Notes under the pieces: model-generated | Databases searched by the model: none | Seen by the model: the letters and a program-made list of their open reading frames with translations, nothing else | What the model was told of the DNA's origin: nothing | Assembly (NCBI RefSeq): GCF_009913435.1 | Contig: NZ_CP047895.1 | Span: 1,062,501-1,126,500, forward strand | DNA length: 64,000 nt | Direction of reading: 5' to 3' | Source of the DNA: Sphingomonas changnyeongensis | Lineage (GTDB): Bacteria > Pseudomonadota > Alphaproteobacteria > Sphingomonadales > Sphingomonadaceae | Shown here: positions 30,310 through 39,384 of the stretch, piece by piece | How positions within the stretch are numbered: position 1 is the first letter of the stretch | How the letters are laid out: every line of letters begins with the position of its first letter | Program-made: the position numbers and the translations under genes

Positions 30310-31083
30310 ATGCGCATCGCGACCTATAATGTGAACGGGATCAAGGCCCGGCTGCCCCGGCTGCTCGAATGGCTGGAGGAGCAGCGGCCCGACATCGCCT
30401 GTCTGCAGGAGCTGAAGTCGAGCGACGACACCTTTCCCGAGGCCGAGATCCGCGCCGCCGGCTATGGCGCGGTGTGGCACGGGCAAAAGGGGTTCAACGG
30501 CGTCGCCGTGCTGGCGCGCGGGCGCGATCCCGTCGAGCGGCAGCGCGGCCTGCCCGGCGATCCGGACGACAGCCACAGCCGCTATCTGGAGGCGGAGGTT
30601 GACGGGCTGGTCGTCGCCTCAATCTATCTGCCCAACGGCAATCCGGTGCCGGGGCCGAAGTTCGATTACAAGCTTGCCTGGATGGACCGGCTGATCGCCC
30701 ATGCCCGCACTCTGCTGGCCGAAGAGGTGCCGGTGGTGCTCGCGGGCGATTACAATGTCATCCCGACCGATGCCGATGTCTATTCGCCCGCTGCGATGGC
30801 CGATGATGCGCTGATGCAGCCGCAGAGCCGCGCGGCGCTCCGGCGGCTGGTGCATCAGGGCTGGACCGATGCGCTGCGCGCCCGCCATCCGGTCGGCCCG
30901 CTCTGGACCTTCTGGGACTATCAGGCCGGGGCCTGGGCGCGCGATGCGGGTTTTCGCATCGATCATCTGCTGCTCAGCCCGCAGGCGGCCGACCGGCTGG
31001 CCGATGCCGGTGTCGACCGCGCCTATCGCGGGCGTGAAAAGGCCAGCGACCATGCGCCGGTCTGGGCGGTGATCGCGGACTGA
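30310..31083 (+). CDS. xthA: Exodeoxyribonuclease III
   Basis: The 257-residue AP endonuclease and 3'-exonuclease of base excision repair. Signatures: MRIATYNVNGIKAR, CLQELKSSDDTFP (metal-binding Glu), VLAGDYNVIPTDADV, WTFWDYQAG, GFRIDHLLL and the final catalytic KASDHAPVW. GGAG precedes the ATG at a short distance. Length is normal. Confidence 0.96.
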   Translation: MRIATYNVNGIKARLPRLLEWLEEQRPDIACLQELKSSDDTFPEAEIRAAGYGAVWHGQKGFNGVAVLARGRDPVERQRGLPGDPDDSHSRYLEAEVDGLVVASIYLPNGNPVPGPKFDYKLAWMDRLIAHARTLLAEEVPVVLAGDYNVIPTDADVYSPAAMADDALMQPQSRAALRRLVHQGWTDALRARHPVGPLWTFWDYQAGAWARDAGFRIDHLLLSPQAADRLADAGVDRAYRGREKASDHAPVWAVIAD

Positions 31084-31129
31084 GGCTGCCGCCCCCAATC
31101 CCCGTCCTGGCGCATTTTCCCGGCCCGGT

Positions 31130-32239
31130 TCAGCGCCGCGAGGCGGCGGCGCTGCGCACCAGCCGGGCGATCAGCCCCGTCAGCCCCGGATGATTGCCGC
31201 GCTGATAGGTCGAATCCCGCCCCAGCGCCGCCACCAGCCGGCGATGCGCCTCGCCCAGCGCGTGATAGGGCAGGCTGGGCAGCAGATGATGCAGCGCGTG
31301 ATAGCGCAGCCCGACCGGCGCCCACAGCGCCGGCAGCAGCGCCGGGGGCGGCACATTGACGCTGTCGAGATATTGGGCGGTCACCGTCATCGGCGTGCCG
31401 TCATTTTCCCACAGATGCGCGACCAGCGTGCGCACCTGATTGATCACCGCGACCGCCGCCGCGATGCCGAGGAAGATCAGGAAAGCGCGGAGCGGCACCA
31501 CCCCGCCCGCGACCATGGCGAGCAGGCCGATCGCCCAGATGCTGGTCACGATTTCCTGCCGGCGCCAGCGCCGCGCGGCTTCGCCCTCGGGCGGGCGGCG
31601 GCGGAAATCGGGGTTGATGACCAGCCCCGAATAGCGCGCCACGACCACGGCGCGCAGCCGGGGCGACAGCAGCGACAGCGGCGTTAGCAGCGCATGGCGG
31701 ATCAGCAGGCCGATGGGCGCCAGCGCCGAAATCGCGACAAAGCCGAGCGTCGCCCAGGGCGTCATTCGCGCCAGCGGCAGATATTCGGGATCCTCGACCG
31801 TGCCATAGCGGGTCTTGGCATGATGGAGATTGTGCACGCCTTCATACATGAACGACGGCACCATCAGCGGCACCCCGATCACCGCGTTCCAGCCGAGCCG
31901 GAAGCCCGGCAGGCTGCTGTGCTTCATATGCGTGAGTTCGTGGGTGAAGCTTTCGGCGCGGTAGAGCGCAAGCACCGACACCAGCGCCGCAGCCAGCGCC
32001 AGCCACACCGACGGGGCAAGGATCGCCGCCGCCAGCCCGGCATAGCCAAGCGCGGCCGAGGCAAGAAAATCGGTCCAGTAGATGGCGGGGCTGGCGACGT
32101 GCAGGTCGCGCGCGATCTCGGCTGCGGCGCGCAGCAGCCGGGCATCATCGACCTGGCGGGGGCCGGGGTCGTCCGGCGCATGCGCGGCTGCCCGGTCGGC
32201 GCGCGCGTCAAAGGCAAGGCTTGCGGTCATGTCGGTCAT
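31130..32239 (-). CDS. Membrane fatty acid desaturase/hydroxylase family protein
   Basis: A 369-residue integral membrane di-iron enzyme. Three histidine boxes are visible: HELTHMKH (after the second hydrophobic block), HNLHHAKT, and YHALHHLLPSLPYH near the C-terminus. Four or more membrane segments flank them. The family inserts double bonds or hydroxyl groups into acyl chains, and members acting on sphingolipids or hydroxy fatty acids are known, but the regiochemistry cannot be read from sequence. ATG 32239 (MTDMTASLAF) is preferred; ATG 32230 is an alternative. Divergent from the GNAT-like gene. Confidence 0.88.
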   Translation of the reverse strand: MTDMTASLAFDARADRAAAHAPDDPGPRQVDDARLLRAAAEIARDLHVASPAIYWTDFLASAALGYAGLAAAILAPSVWLALAAALVSVLALYRAESFTHELTHMKHSSLPGFRLGWNAVIGVPLMVPSFMYEGVHNLHHAKTRYGTVEDPEYLPLARMTPWATLGFVAISALAPIGLLIRHALLTPLSLLSPRLRAVVVARYSGLVINPDFRRRPPEGEAARRWRRQEIVTSIWAIGLLAMVAGGVVPLRAFLIFLGIAAAVAVINQVRTLVAHLWENDGTPMTVTAQYLDSVNVPPPALLPALWAPVGLRYHALHHLLPSLPYHALGEAHRRLVAALGRDSTYQRGNHPGLTGLIARLVRSAAASRR

Positions 32240-32368
32240 CTCATCGGCACAGATAATGGCCGCACCATGGCAGTGAAAGGGCGACACCCGCTTTGCGCGT
32301 GATCAATGGGCGCGCGATCATTGGCCGCGCCTCGACTTGGGCGCGCGGGCACGGCTATGGGATGCGCC

Positions 32369-33532
32369 ATGAACGACCAGATTTCGATCCTGCCGGTCAC
32401 GACCGCCAAGGGGCGGCGCGATTTCGTCGCTTATGCCCACACCCGCTATGCCGGCGATCCGCACTGGGTCGCCCCGCTCACCGGCGAGGCGGTGGGGATG
32501 CTCACCCCGGGCAAGAATGCCTGGTTCACCCATGGCACGGCGCAGCTGTTTCTGGCGATGAAAAGCGGGCGCATCGTCGGGCGCATCGCCGCGCATATCG
32601 ATCATCTGGCGCTGACCCAGCCGGCCGAACAGGGCTTTGGCCCCGGCACCGGCTTTTTCGGCCATTTCGATGCCGATGACCAGGCGATCGGCAACGCGCT
32701 GCTCGACCGCGCCGAACGCTGGCTGGTCGACCAGGGCATGACCCGGATGGTCGGCCCGATCAGCCTGTCGGTCTGGGAAGAGCCGGGACTGCTGATCGAA
32801 GGGCATGATCATTCGCCGTCGGTGATGATGGGGCATCATGATCCGGTCTATCAGCACTGGATCGAGGCGCGCGGCTATACCGGCGTCAAGGATCTGCTGA
32901 CCTATGATCTGGATATCACGCGTGGCTTTCCGCCGCTCGTCCAGCGCATCATCGCGGCGGGCGAGAAGAATGCGCGCATCCATGTGCGGCGGGTGAACAA
33001 AAGCCGGTTCGAGGACGAGGCGGCGATCATCCTCGGGATTCTGAACGACGCCTGGTCGGACAATTGGGGCTTTGTCCCCATGACCGATGCCGAGGTGGCC
33101 GAGGTCGGCCGCAAGCTCAAGCCGCTGGTATTCGAAGACCTGATCTACATCGCCGAGGTCGAGGGTGAGCCGGTTGCGTTCATGATCACCCTGCCCGATC
33201 TGAACGAGGTGCTGAAGCCGCTGCGCGGTGCGCTGCTGCCCTTTGGCTGGGCGCGGCTGCTGCTGTGGCTGCGCCGTCCGCGCGCGCGCACGATGCGCGT
33301 GCCGCTGATGGGCGTGGTCAAGCGGCTGCAGGCGTCGCGGCTGGCGAGCCAGCTGGCCTTCATGATGATCGAATATTCGCGGCGCGAGGCGATCAGCCGT
33401 TACGGCGCGAGCCGGGGCGAGATCGGCTGGGTGCTCGAGGACAATCAGGGCATGGTCGCGATCGCCGACGCCATCGAAAGCCGGGTCAACAAGCGCTACC
33501 GCATCTACGCGACCGAGTTGCCGCGCGCCTGA
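32369..33532 (+). CDS. GNAT-like N-acyltransferase, function unknown
   Basis: A 387-residue soluble protein related to a large alphaproteobacterial group labelled GNAT family. N-terminal part: DFVAYAHTRYAGDPHWVAPL; middle: GRIAAHIDHLAL, FGHFDADDQAIGNALLDRAERWL, which looks like an acyl-CoA-binding GNAT core; MVGPISLSVWEEPGLLIEGHD is characteristic of the group. A second GNAT-like fold seems to follow (about 190-387; VAFMITLPDLNEVL). ATG 32369 is used because the upstream frame is not conserved-looking. It may acylate amines or lipids (N-acyl amino acid synthases belong to the wider fold), which is a guess. Confidence 0.75.
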   Translation: MNDQISILPVTTAKGRRDFVAYAHTRYAGDPHWVAPLTGEAVGMLTPGKNAWFTHGTAQLFLAMKSGRIVGRIAAHIDHLALTQPAEQGFGPGTGFFGHFDADDQAIGNALLDRAERWLVDQGMTRMVGPISLSVWEEPGLLIEGHDHSPSVMMGHHDPVYQHWIEARGYTGVKDLLTYDLDITRGFPPLVQRIIAAGEKNARIHVRRVNKSRFEDEAAIILGILNDAWSDNWGFVPMTDAEVAEVGRKLKPLVFEDLIYIAEVEGEPVAFMITLPDLNEVLKPLRGALLPFGWARLLLWLRRPRARTMRVPLMGVVKRLQASRLASQLAFMMIEYSRREAISRYGASRGEIGWVLEDNQGMVAIADAIESRVNKRYRIYATELPRA

Positions 33533-33542
33533 TCTGCCGGGC

Positions 33543-33577
33543 AGCCGGGCGGATCCACCCGGCTTGAACATGTGTCA
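33543..33577 (-). repeat. Stop-codon-overlapping dispersed repeat, copy 3, with hairpin
   Basis: Core 33552-33577 carries CCACCCGGCTTGAACA and ends in TCAG, so the stop of the porin gene here is TGA rather than TAG. A perfect 7-bp stem (33543-33549 with 33558-33564, loop 8) is built with adjacent bases different from those of copies 2 and 4, so the stem is kept while its sequence varies. Confidence 0.75.
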
Positions 33578-34894
33578 GAAATCCCAGGCGGTCCTGAGCG
33601 CCATCACGTCGAAGCCAAAGCCCGGCCGGTCGGGCCGGGCGAGCGGGCCGCCATCGATCCGGCCGCGCGCATATTGCACGGTGAAGCGCAGATGGTCGGT
33701 CGGCTGCCAGACCAGGGCGGCGATATGGCCCTGTTGCCGCCCGCCTGCGATCCGCGCATTGCCCCCGGCGTCATTGAGGTCGAGCAGATCATAGCGCAGA
33801 TTGATCGCCAGCGCGCCGATGCCGCCGCGCCCGAGCGGGCGGCGCGGCCGGGTGCGCGCCCATAGCCCGTCGCGATAGCCCCGGCTCTCCCCGGTCAGGG
33901 ACCAGCCGATTTCGGCGATCATGCCGGCAAAATGGGGATCGAAGCCCGGCCGGATCGCCCCCGCCGCCAGCCCCGGCGCGGTCCCGGCGCGCAATGTCCG
34001 CAGGCCCAGATGCTGGCCCTCTGCGATCAGGTGGAACGGCCCGGCAATGGCGATGAACTCCGCCCCCAAGGTCAGGTCGCTCACCGCCGCCAGCCGGCCG
34101 GTGCCGAGCAGCCGCGCATCGAGAATGCCCGCAAAGGGCCGGGCGCTGAGCGCAAAGGCGCTGCCGCCATCCCGGTAACGCCGCCACGCGGCGTTCGCGC
34201 CGATGTGCAGCTGCACCCCGCGCACGCGCGGTGCCCAGACCGTGCGGGTGGCAAGCGTCAGCGGGCGGACGCCGCCGCCGCTGTTGACCGTGTCGGCGAA
34301 CAGCCCGGCCGAGACGCGCAGGTCAGCGCCCGGCGGGATGATCGTCAGATAGGCCCCGCTGCGGCGGATGTTGGAGAAAGCCTCGTTATACGCACCGCGC
34401 TCGATGGTGCTGGTGTAGCGGGAGCTGGCGATCTGTTCATGGCCGTTGAGCGGCTCGATATGGCCGATGGTGAACTCGACCGGCGCGGTTCGGGAGGCGC
34501 GGAAGGTCAGCGCCACATCGACGGCGCGCACCCGGTTGCCCGACAGTTCAAGCTCGCCCTTGTAGGACAGGCCGTCCGGCCCGTCGCCTTCCACGCCCAG
34601 CCGCAGCCGCCGCGTCTGGACGGCGATGCCCTGCGGTACCGTTCCTGCCGGCAGCCCGCCAGGGGCGGATATGGCGGCGACATCGTGATTGATGCGCCCG
34701 CGCAGCTTCAGGCTCCAGTCGTCGCCGATCTGCCATTCAGGCACGGCGCTGCGCCGGGGCGGCAGTTCGGGGGGCGGGGGGGAGACGGCTTGCGCCGCAA
34801 GCGGTGGGGCGCTGGCTTGCGCCGCAAGCGGCGCAACCGGGGCCATGCCCGCCAGGGCGGCGACCAGCGCGGGCGCGGGGCGGGGGAGGCGCAT
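33575..34894 (-). CDS. Phosphate-selective porin O/P-type outer membrane protein
   Basis: A 439-residue exported beta-barrel. ATG 34894 gives a signal peptide (about 1-25, ending PLAAQA); a proline-rich linker follows, then a barrel starting WQIGDDWSLKLRGRINHD and continuing with alternating strands such as RRLRLGVEGDGPDGLSYKGE, VEFTIGHIEPL, and ending DVMALRTAWDF with the C-terminal aromatic. This matches the OprO/OprP group of porins in layout. It starts 10 bases after the flippase stop and is the last gene of the lptF-lptG-flippase operon. Its TGA stop lies inside a dispersed repeat. Confidence 0.8.
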   Translation of the reverse strand: MRLPRPAPALVAALAGMAPVAPLAAQASAPPLAAQAVSPPPPELPPRRSAVPEWQIGDDWSLKLRGRINHDVAAISAPGGLPAGTVPQGIAVQTRRLRLGVEGDGPDGLSYKGELELSGNRVRAVDVALTFRASRTAPVEFTIGHIEPLNGHEQIASSRYTSTIERGAYNEAFSNIRRSGAYLTIIPPGADLRVSAGLFADTVNSGGGVRPLTLATRTVWAPRVRGVQLHIGANAAWRRYRDGGSAFALSARPFAGILDARLLGTGRLAAVSDLTLGAEFIAIAGPFHLIAEGQHLGLRTLRAGTAPGLAAGAIRPGFDPHFAGMIAEIGWSLTGESRGYRDGLWARTRPRRPLGRGGIGALAINLRYDLLDLNDAGGNARIAGGRQQGHIAALVWQPTDHLRFTVQYARGRIDGGPLARPDRPGFGFDVMALRTAWDF

Positions 34895-34904
34895 CACGGT
34901 CGGG

Positions 34905-36437
34905 TCAGGCGAGGCGCAGGCGGCGCGCGCCCTTGCCCAGGCCTGCCCGGTCCGCCGCCGGCAGGCCGAGGCGCAGGGTGAGCCAGAGCAGCGGCCAGAA
35001 CAGCAGCACCAGGCCGATCGCGCGCGGCGCACCGCCCGTCAGCGCGAGCAGGCCGCCCAGCGCCCAGAGCAGGCCCGATGCGCCGATCGCGACGCCGAGC
35101 GCCCGCCATGCCGCGCCGTCGAACGCCGCCAGCCCGTCGCTCAGCCGCAGCTCGACCGTTGCCGCCCAGGCGATCAGCACCGTCCCCGCGCTCACCGCCC
35201 ACGCCATGCCGGTCGCCCCCATGGCCGGCACCAGCCACCAGCCGATCAGCGCCCACAACGCGAGGCCCGCCAGGCTGTTGACCAGTGGCAGCAGCCGGTG
35301 GCCGGTCATCTCGACAATCGGTGTTGCCGGGCCGACCAGCGCCTCGCCCGCGCGGCCGAGCACGAGGATCGTGACCAGCGGCAGCGCCGCCATCGCCTCG
35401 GGCGCGAACAGGCGCAGCATGTCGGCGGCGATCAGCATCAGCAGCGCCGACAGCGGCACGACCAGCACGATCGAAAGCCGGGTCGCAAAGCCGTAAATCT
35501 CGCGCATCCCCGCCCGGTCATGCGCGGCCTGGGCGGTGGCGAGCGGGGCCAGCACATATTGAAAGGCCTGGCGGACGATCAGCGGGATCGACGCGATCTT
35601 GCGGGCGATGCCGAACAGCCCGGCGGCGACCGCACCCTGCGCGCCGGGCAAGGCAAGGTTGAGCAGGATCGCCGGCAGGTCGTTGAACAGCCGCCGGCTG
35701 ACCGCGCTGGGCAGCAGCGCGATCCCGCTGCCGAGCAGATTGGCGGCAAGCCCCGGCACGCCGCGCGCGGACAGCAGCCGCGCGGGATCATAATAGCGGG
35801 CCAGCAGCCGCGCCGACAGCAGGGCGGTGAGCGCGAGGCTGCCCAGATGCGCGGCGAGCAGCCCGAGGCTGTCCAGCCCGAGCGCGAACAGCAAGACGGC
35901 AAGCGCCAACCGCCCCACCTGTTCCCAGAAGATGCGCAGGCGGATTTCCGGCCCGAAGGCGCGCCGCGCGCGCGCGGCCGAGGTCGCGACCTCGACAAAG
36001 GTCCATAGCGGCAGCGCCCAGGCGAACAGCGTGATGGCGAGCGGCAGCTGCGCCCGGTCGGCCGGCGCGGCAGAGACCAGTGCGGCAAGCGGTTCGGCCG
36101 CGAGCGTCGCCAGCGCCGCGATCAGCAGCGCCGGGCCGACCGACACGATCAGCGCCAGCCGCACCGCGGCATGGGCATTGTCCTCGTCGGCCGCTGGCAC
36201 CACCCGCTGCAATGCCTGCGTCATCGACAGGTCGACGATATTCTCTACGATGTTCACCGCCGCCCACAGCACCGTGTAGACGCCGTAGGTCGCAACGCCG
36301 AACAGCCAGGTGTAGGCGGGCTGGGCGACAACCTCGATCAGCGCGCCGAGCCGCGCCAGCGCGGCCAGCCCCGCGCCGCGCGCGACATCGTGCCGCGTCA
36401 CGGCTGGTGGTTCACCGGTCCGGGGGGTGTCGGTCAC
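34905..36437 (-). CDS. Polysaccharide/lipid flippase (MATE/MVF-like membrane protein)
   Basis: A 510-residue protein with about 12-14 membrane segments, resembling oligosaccharide flippases of the MOP superfamily (GLAALARLGALIEVVAQPAYT at the start; FGIARKIASIPLIVRQAFQYVLAP in the middle). The GTG start at 36437 overlaps the lptG stop (GTGA), so it is translationally coupled to lptG. In this setting it may flip a glycosylated lipid across the inner membrane, which fits its position next to lipid-export permeases and a porin. Substrate is inferred from context only. Confidence 0.83.
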   Translation of the reverse strand: MTDTPRTGEPPAVTRHDVARGAGLAALARLGALIEVVAQPAYTWLFGVATYGVYTVLWAAVNIVENIVDLSMTQALQRVVPAADEDNAHAAVRLALIVSVGPALLIAALATLAAEPLAALVSAAPADRAQLPLAITLFAWALPLWTFVEVATSAARARRAFGPEIRLRIFWEQVGRLALAVLLFALGLDSLGLLAAHLGSLALTALLSARLLARYYDPARLLSARGVPGLAANLLGSGIALLPSAVSRRLFNDLPAILLNLALPGAQGAVAAGLFGIARKIASIPLIVRQAFQYVLAPLATAQAAHDRAGMREIYGFATRLSIVLVVPLSALLMLIAADMLRLFAPEAMAALPLVTILVLGRAGEALVGPATPIVEMTGHRLLPLVNSLAGLALWALIGWWLVPAMGATGMAWAVSAGTVLIAWAATVELRLSDGLAAFDGAAWRALGVAIGASGLLWALGGLLALTGGAPRAIGLVLLFWPLLWLTLRLGLPAADRAGLGKGARRLRLA

Positions 36438-37525
36438 TCCTCGGTCCTGATCAGCACCGCCTCGCCGATGAGCAGGAACAGGAAAAACGGCGCCCAGGCA
36501 GCGAGCAGCGGCGGATAGGCCCCTAGATTGCCCATGGCGAGGGCGAAGTTGTCGGCAACGAAATAGGCAAAGCCAAGCGCCATGCCGATCACCGCGCGCA
36601 GGAACAGCCGCCCTGACCGCGCCAGCCCGAAACCCGCGACCGCGCCCAGCAGCGGCATCAGCACCGCCGACAGCGGCCCCGACAGCTTGTGCCACAGCGA
36701 TGCGCGCAGCGACTGGGTGGGCCGGCCCGCCGCCTCCAGATCCTCGATCGCGCTGTAGAGCTGGGTGAAGGACAGCCCGTCCGGATTGACGCTCGCCAGG
36801 GTGAAGCGGTCCGGGCTGACGCCCGCTGCCGCGCGCACCGTGCCGAGCGGCGTGACCGATCCGGTCGCCACATCGAAGCGTTTTGCGCCCTCCAGCCGCC
36901 AGGCCGCGCCGTCGAACCGCGCGGTCCGCGCGGTCAGGATCGCGCCCAGATTGCCGTCGCGCCGGTCATAGACCGCGACATCTTCCAGCCGGGTCGCCCG
37001 CCCGCGCCCGGTGGCATGGCCGGCGCGGATCAGATCCTCGCCGTCGCGCACCCAGACATTGCTGAGCACGCCGGGGCCGGAGGGCATCGGCCCGTAATCG
37101 ACCTTTTCCCAGGCCGACAGCGTCGCCGTGGCGCGCGCGACCACCCGTTCGTTGAACAGGAAGGAGAGGAGCGCGACCAGCATCCCCGTCACCACCAGCG
37201 GGGCGAGGATCTGGTGCGCCGACAGGCCGGAGGATTTGAGCGCGATCACCTCGCTGTTCTGGTTGAGCGTCGCAAGCGTGATCAGCGTGCCGAGCAGCAC
37301 GGAGAATTTGAGGAAGGTCGACACGATCTGCGGCGCGCGCAGGCTGACATAGGTCCAGAGCTGCGCCTGGCCATTGCCCGGATAGGCGAGCACATCGCCG
37401 CTCTTACCGAGCAGATCGAGCGTCATCAGGATGAGCACCAGCCCCGCCAGCACCGAAAAGGTGCGGGTGAGGAACATCGTCGCCATATAGACGGACACGG
37501 TGCGCGAGGGGAAAAAGGCGGGCAT
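36434..37525 (-). CDS. lptG: LPS export ABC transporter permease LptG
   Basis: A 363-residue inner membrane permease of the LptB2FG complex. It has six membrane segments, three before and three after a periplasmic beta-jellyroll domain (about 120-265; VWVRDGEDLIRAGH, DVAVYDRRDGNL). The N-terminal segment SVYMATMFLTRTFSVLAGLVL and the central LFNERVVARAT are typical. It starts within the lptF stop (TGATG overlap). In sphingomonads, which make glycosphingolipids instead of LPS, the exported lipid may differ from LPS; see findings. Confidence 0.93.
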   Translation of the reverse strand: MPAFFPSRTVSVYMATMFLTRTFSVLAGLVLILMTLDLLGKSGDVLAYPGNGQAQLWTYVSLRAPQIVSTFLKFSVLLGTLITLATLNQNSEVIALKSSGLSAHQILAPLVVTGMLVALLSFLFNERVVARATATLSAWEKVDYGPMPSGPGVLSNVWVRDGEDLIRAGHATGRGRATRLEDVAVYDRRDGNLGAILTARTARFDGAAWRLEGAKRFDVATGSVTPLGTVRAAAGVSPDRFTLASVNPDGLSFTQLYSAIEDLEAAGRPTQSLRASLWHKLSGPLSAVLMPLLGAVAGFGLARSGRLFLRAVIGMALGFAYFVADNFALAMGNLGAYPPLLAAWAPFFLFLLIGEAVLIRTEE

Positions 37526-38733
37526 CAGGCCACAGCCTTTCGCCGCCGGGCACCGGCAAGGCCGAACCAGCGCCGGATCGCGGTGCTCGCCTTGGCAAAC
37601 ACCCGCTCGAGCGCGCCGATCGGCTGGCCGCCCGGCACATGCGCCAGCTGCCAGTAGAGCCAGCCGATCAGCGCGGCGAACAGCAGGAACGGCGTCCACA
37701 GCGCGATCAGCGGATCGAACCGGCCGAGCGCGCCCATGTCCTGCGCATATTCATTGATCTTGTGATAGGTGACGACCATCACGATCGACAGGAACACGCC
37801 CAAGCCCGAGGTCGAACGCTTGGGCGGCACCGCCAGCGCGACCGCGAGCAGCGGCAGCAGCATCATCATCGCCACCTCGACGATGCGGAAATGAAAGCTC
37901 GCCCGGCTTTCGTTGCGCACGGACAGTGGCTGGCGCGGGTCGGCACCCATCCGCACCAGTTCGGGGATGGTCAGTTCGCGGTCCTTGCCGCCGCGCCGCC
38001 GGAACGCCTCGATCCGTGGAAGGTCGATCGGCAGGTCGTGCGAGGTGAAGGTCAGCACGCGCGGCGCGCGAAACCCCGGTTCGTCATGGACGAGCGTGCC
38101 GTTCGACAGGCGGAAGATGATCGTGTCGGGATCATCGGTCGCCAGGAACGCGCCGCGTTCCGCCGTCACCGCGATGCTGCGCCCGCGCTTGCTGTCGGCG
38201 CGCACGAAAATGCCCGACAGTTCGCGGCCCTGCTGCGCGCTCTGTTCGATGCGCACGGTGATGTCCTTGCCCAGCCGCGCAAACTCCCCGACCTTGATCG
38301 ACGCGCCGAGCGCGCCCGAGCGCAGTTCGAACTGCAGCCCCTCATAGGCATAGCGCGCATAGGGCTGGATGAAGCCGACGATCGCCAGGTTGAGCGCAGC
38401 AAGCGCCAGCGCATAGAGATAGGGCACGCGCAGCAGCCGGCCATAGCTGAGGCCGAGCGCGCGCAGCGCATCGAGCTCCGACGAAGTGGCGAGCTTGCGG
38501 AACGCCAGCAGGATGCCCAGCATCAGCCCGATCGGAATGCCGAGCGACAGATATTCGGGCAGCAGATTGGCGAGCATCCGCCACACGACGCTGACCGGCC
38601 CGCCCTGTTCGGCGACGAAGTCGAACAGCCTGAGCATCTTGTCGAGGACGAGCAGCATCGCGGCGATGACCAGCGTGCTGATCAGCGGCAGCGCGATCAG
38701 GCGGGCGATATAGCGGTCGAGCGACGACAGCAT
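37525..38733 (-). CDS. lptF: LPS export ABC transporter permease LptF
   Basis: A 402-residue partner permease with three membrane segments on each side of a periplasmic jellyroll domain. MLSSLDRYIARLIALPLI starts the protein; GIPIGLMLGILLAFRKLA and GFIQPYARYAYEGLQFEL are family hallmarks. A C-terminal cytoplasmic tail is rich in basic residues (GARRRKAVA). It heads the lptF-lptG-flippase-porin operon and is divergent from the DUF2141/lipid kinase operon. The ATPase lptB and the bridge gene lptA are not in the window. Confidence 0.93.
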   Translation of the reverse strand: MLSSLDRYIARLIALPLISTLVIAAMLLVLDKMLRLFDFVAEQGGPVSVVWRMLANLLPEYLSLGIPIGLMLGILLAFRKLATSSELDALRALGLSYGRLLRVPYLYALALAALNLAIVGFIQPYARYAYEGLQFELRSGALGASIKVGEFARLGKDITVRIEQSAQQGRELSGIFVRADSKRGRSIAVTAERGAFLATDDPDTIIFRLSNGTLVHDEPGFRAPRVLTFTSHDLPIDLPRIEAFRRRGGKDRELTIPELVRMGADPRQPLSVRNESRASFHFRIVEVAMMMLLPLLAVALAVPPKRSTSGLGVFLSIVMVVTYHKINEYAQDMGALGRFDPLIALWTPFLLFAALIGWLYWQLAHVPGGQPIGALERVFAKASTAIRRWFGLAGARRRKAVA

Positions 38734-38877
38734 GTTGGCAAGATCACCCGCAGTTTCCGAATTTCAGTCGTGCCATGACCATGTTTTGGCCGCAAACCCT
38801 GCCCATCTTCGCGCTCTGACATGGCGGGGAATGCGCCCGGCGCGCGCCTGCCTATAGCGAGCATGTGCAGGACGGTC

Positions 38878-39384
38878 ATGGCAAAAGTTTGGGCGGTCGG
38901 ACTGGGGATGGTGGCGTTTCTCGCCATGGCACCCGCGCCCGCCATGGCGACGGCCCTGGGCGCCGATGCCGGGGCGTGCGAGCGCGGCGAGACGGCGTTC
39001 CTCGTGCGCGTCGACGGCTTCAAGACCCGCACCGGCATGCTGCGCGTTCAGCTTTATGGCGACAATCCGGCCGATTTCCTGGCCAAGGGGCGCAAGCTGC
39101 GCCGCATCGACCTGCCGGTCACGCGCAGCGGGCGGATGGATGTGTGCATCGCCCTGCCGACCCCGGGCACCTATGTCGTCGCCGTGCGCCACGATCTCGA
39201 CGGTGACGGCAAGTCGGGCTGGAGCGATGGCGGCGGCTTTTCGCGCAACCCCCGGCTGTCGCTGCTGCGGCTGAAGCCTGAGTTTCGTGACGTGGTGGTT
39301 CGCGCCGGTGCGGGCGTCAGCCCGGTCGATGTCCAGCTGCAATATCGCCGCGGGCTGTCGATCGGGCCGGTGGCGGCGGGATGA
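38878..39384 (+). CDS. DUF2141 exported protein
   Basis: A 168-residue periplasmic protein. ATG 38878 (MAKVWAVGLGM) gives a signal peptide ending AMATA; earlier in-frame ATGs at 38821 and 38863 add a non-hydrophobic leader and are less likely. The mature protein has the DUF2141 pattern: GMLRVQLYGDNPADFL, AVRHDLDGDGKSG, and a C-terminal beta-strand segment. DUF2141 proteins are small beta-sandwiches of unknown function. Its stop overlaps the start of the lipid kinase gene by four bases, pointing to a link with lipid metabolism or envelope assembly. Confidence 0.8.
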   Translation: MAKVWAVGLGMVAFLAMAPAPAMATALGADAGACERGETAFLVRVDGFKTRTGMLRVQLYGDNPADFLAKGRKLRRIDLPVTRSGRMDVCIALPTPGTYVVAVRHDLDGDGKSGWSDGGGFSRNPRLSLLRLKPEFRDVVVRAGAGVSPVDVQLQYRRGLSIGPVAAG

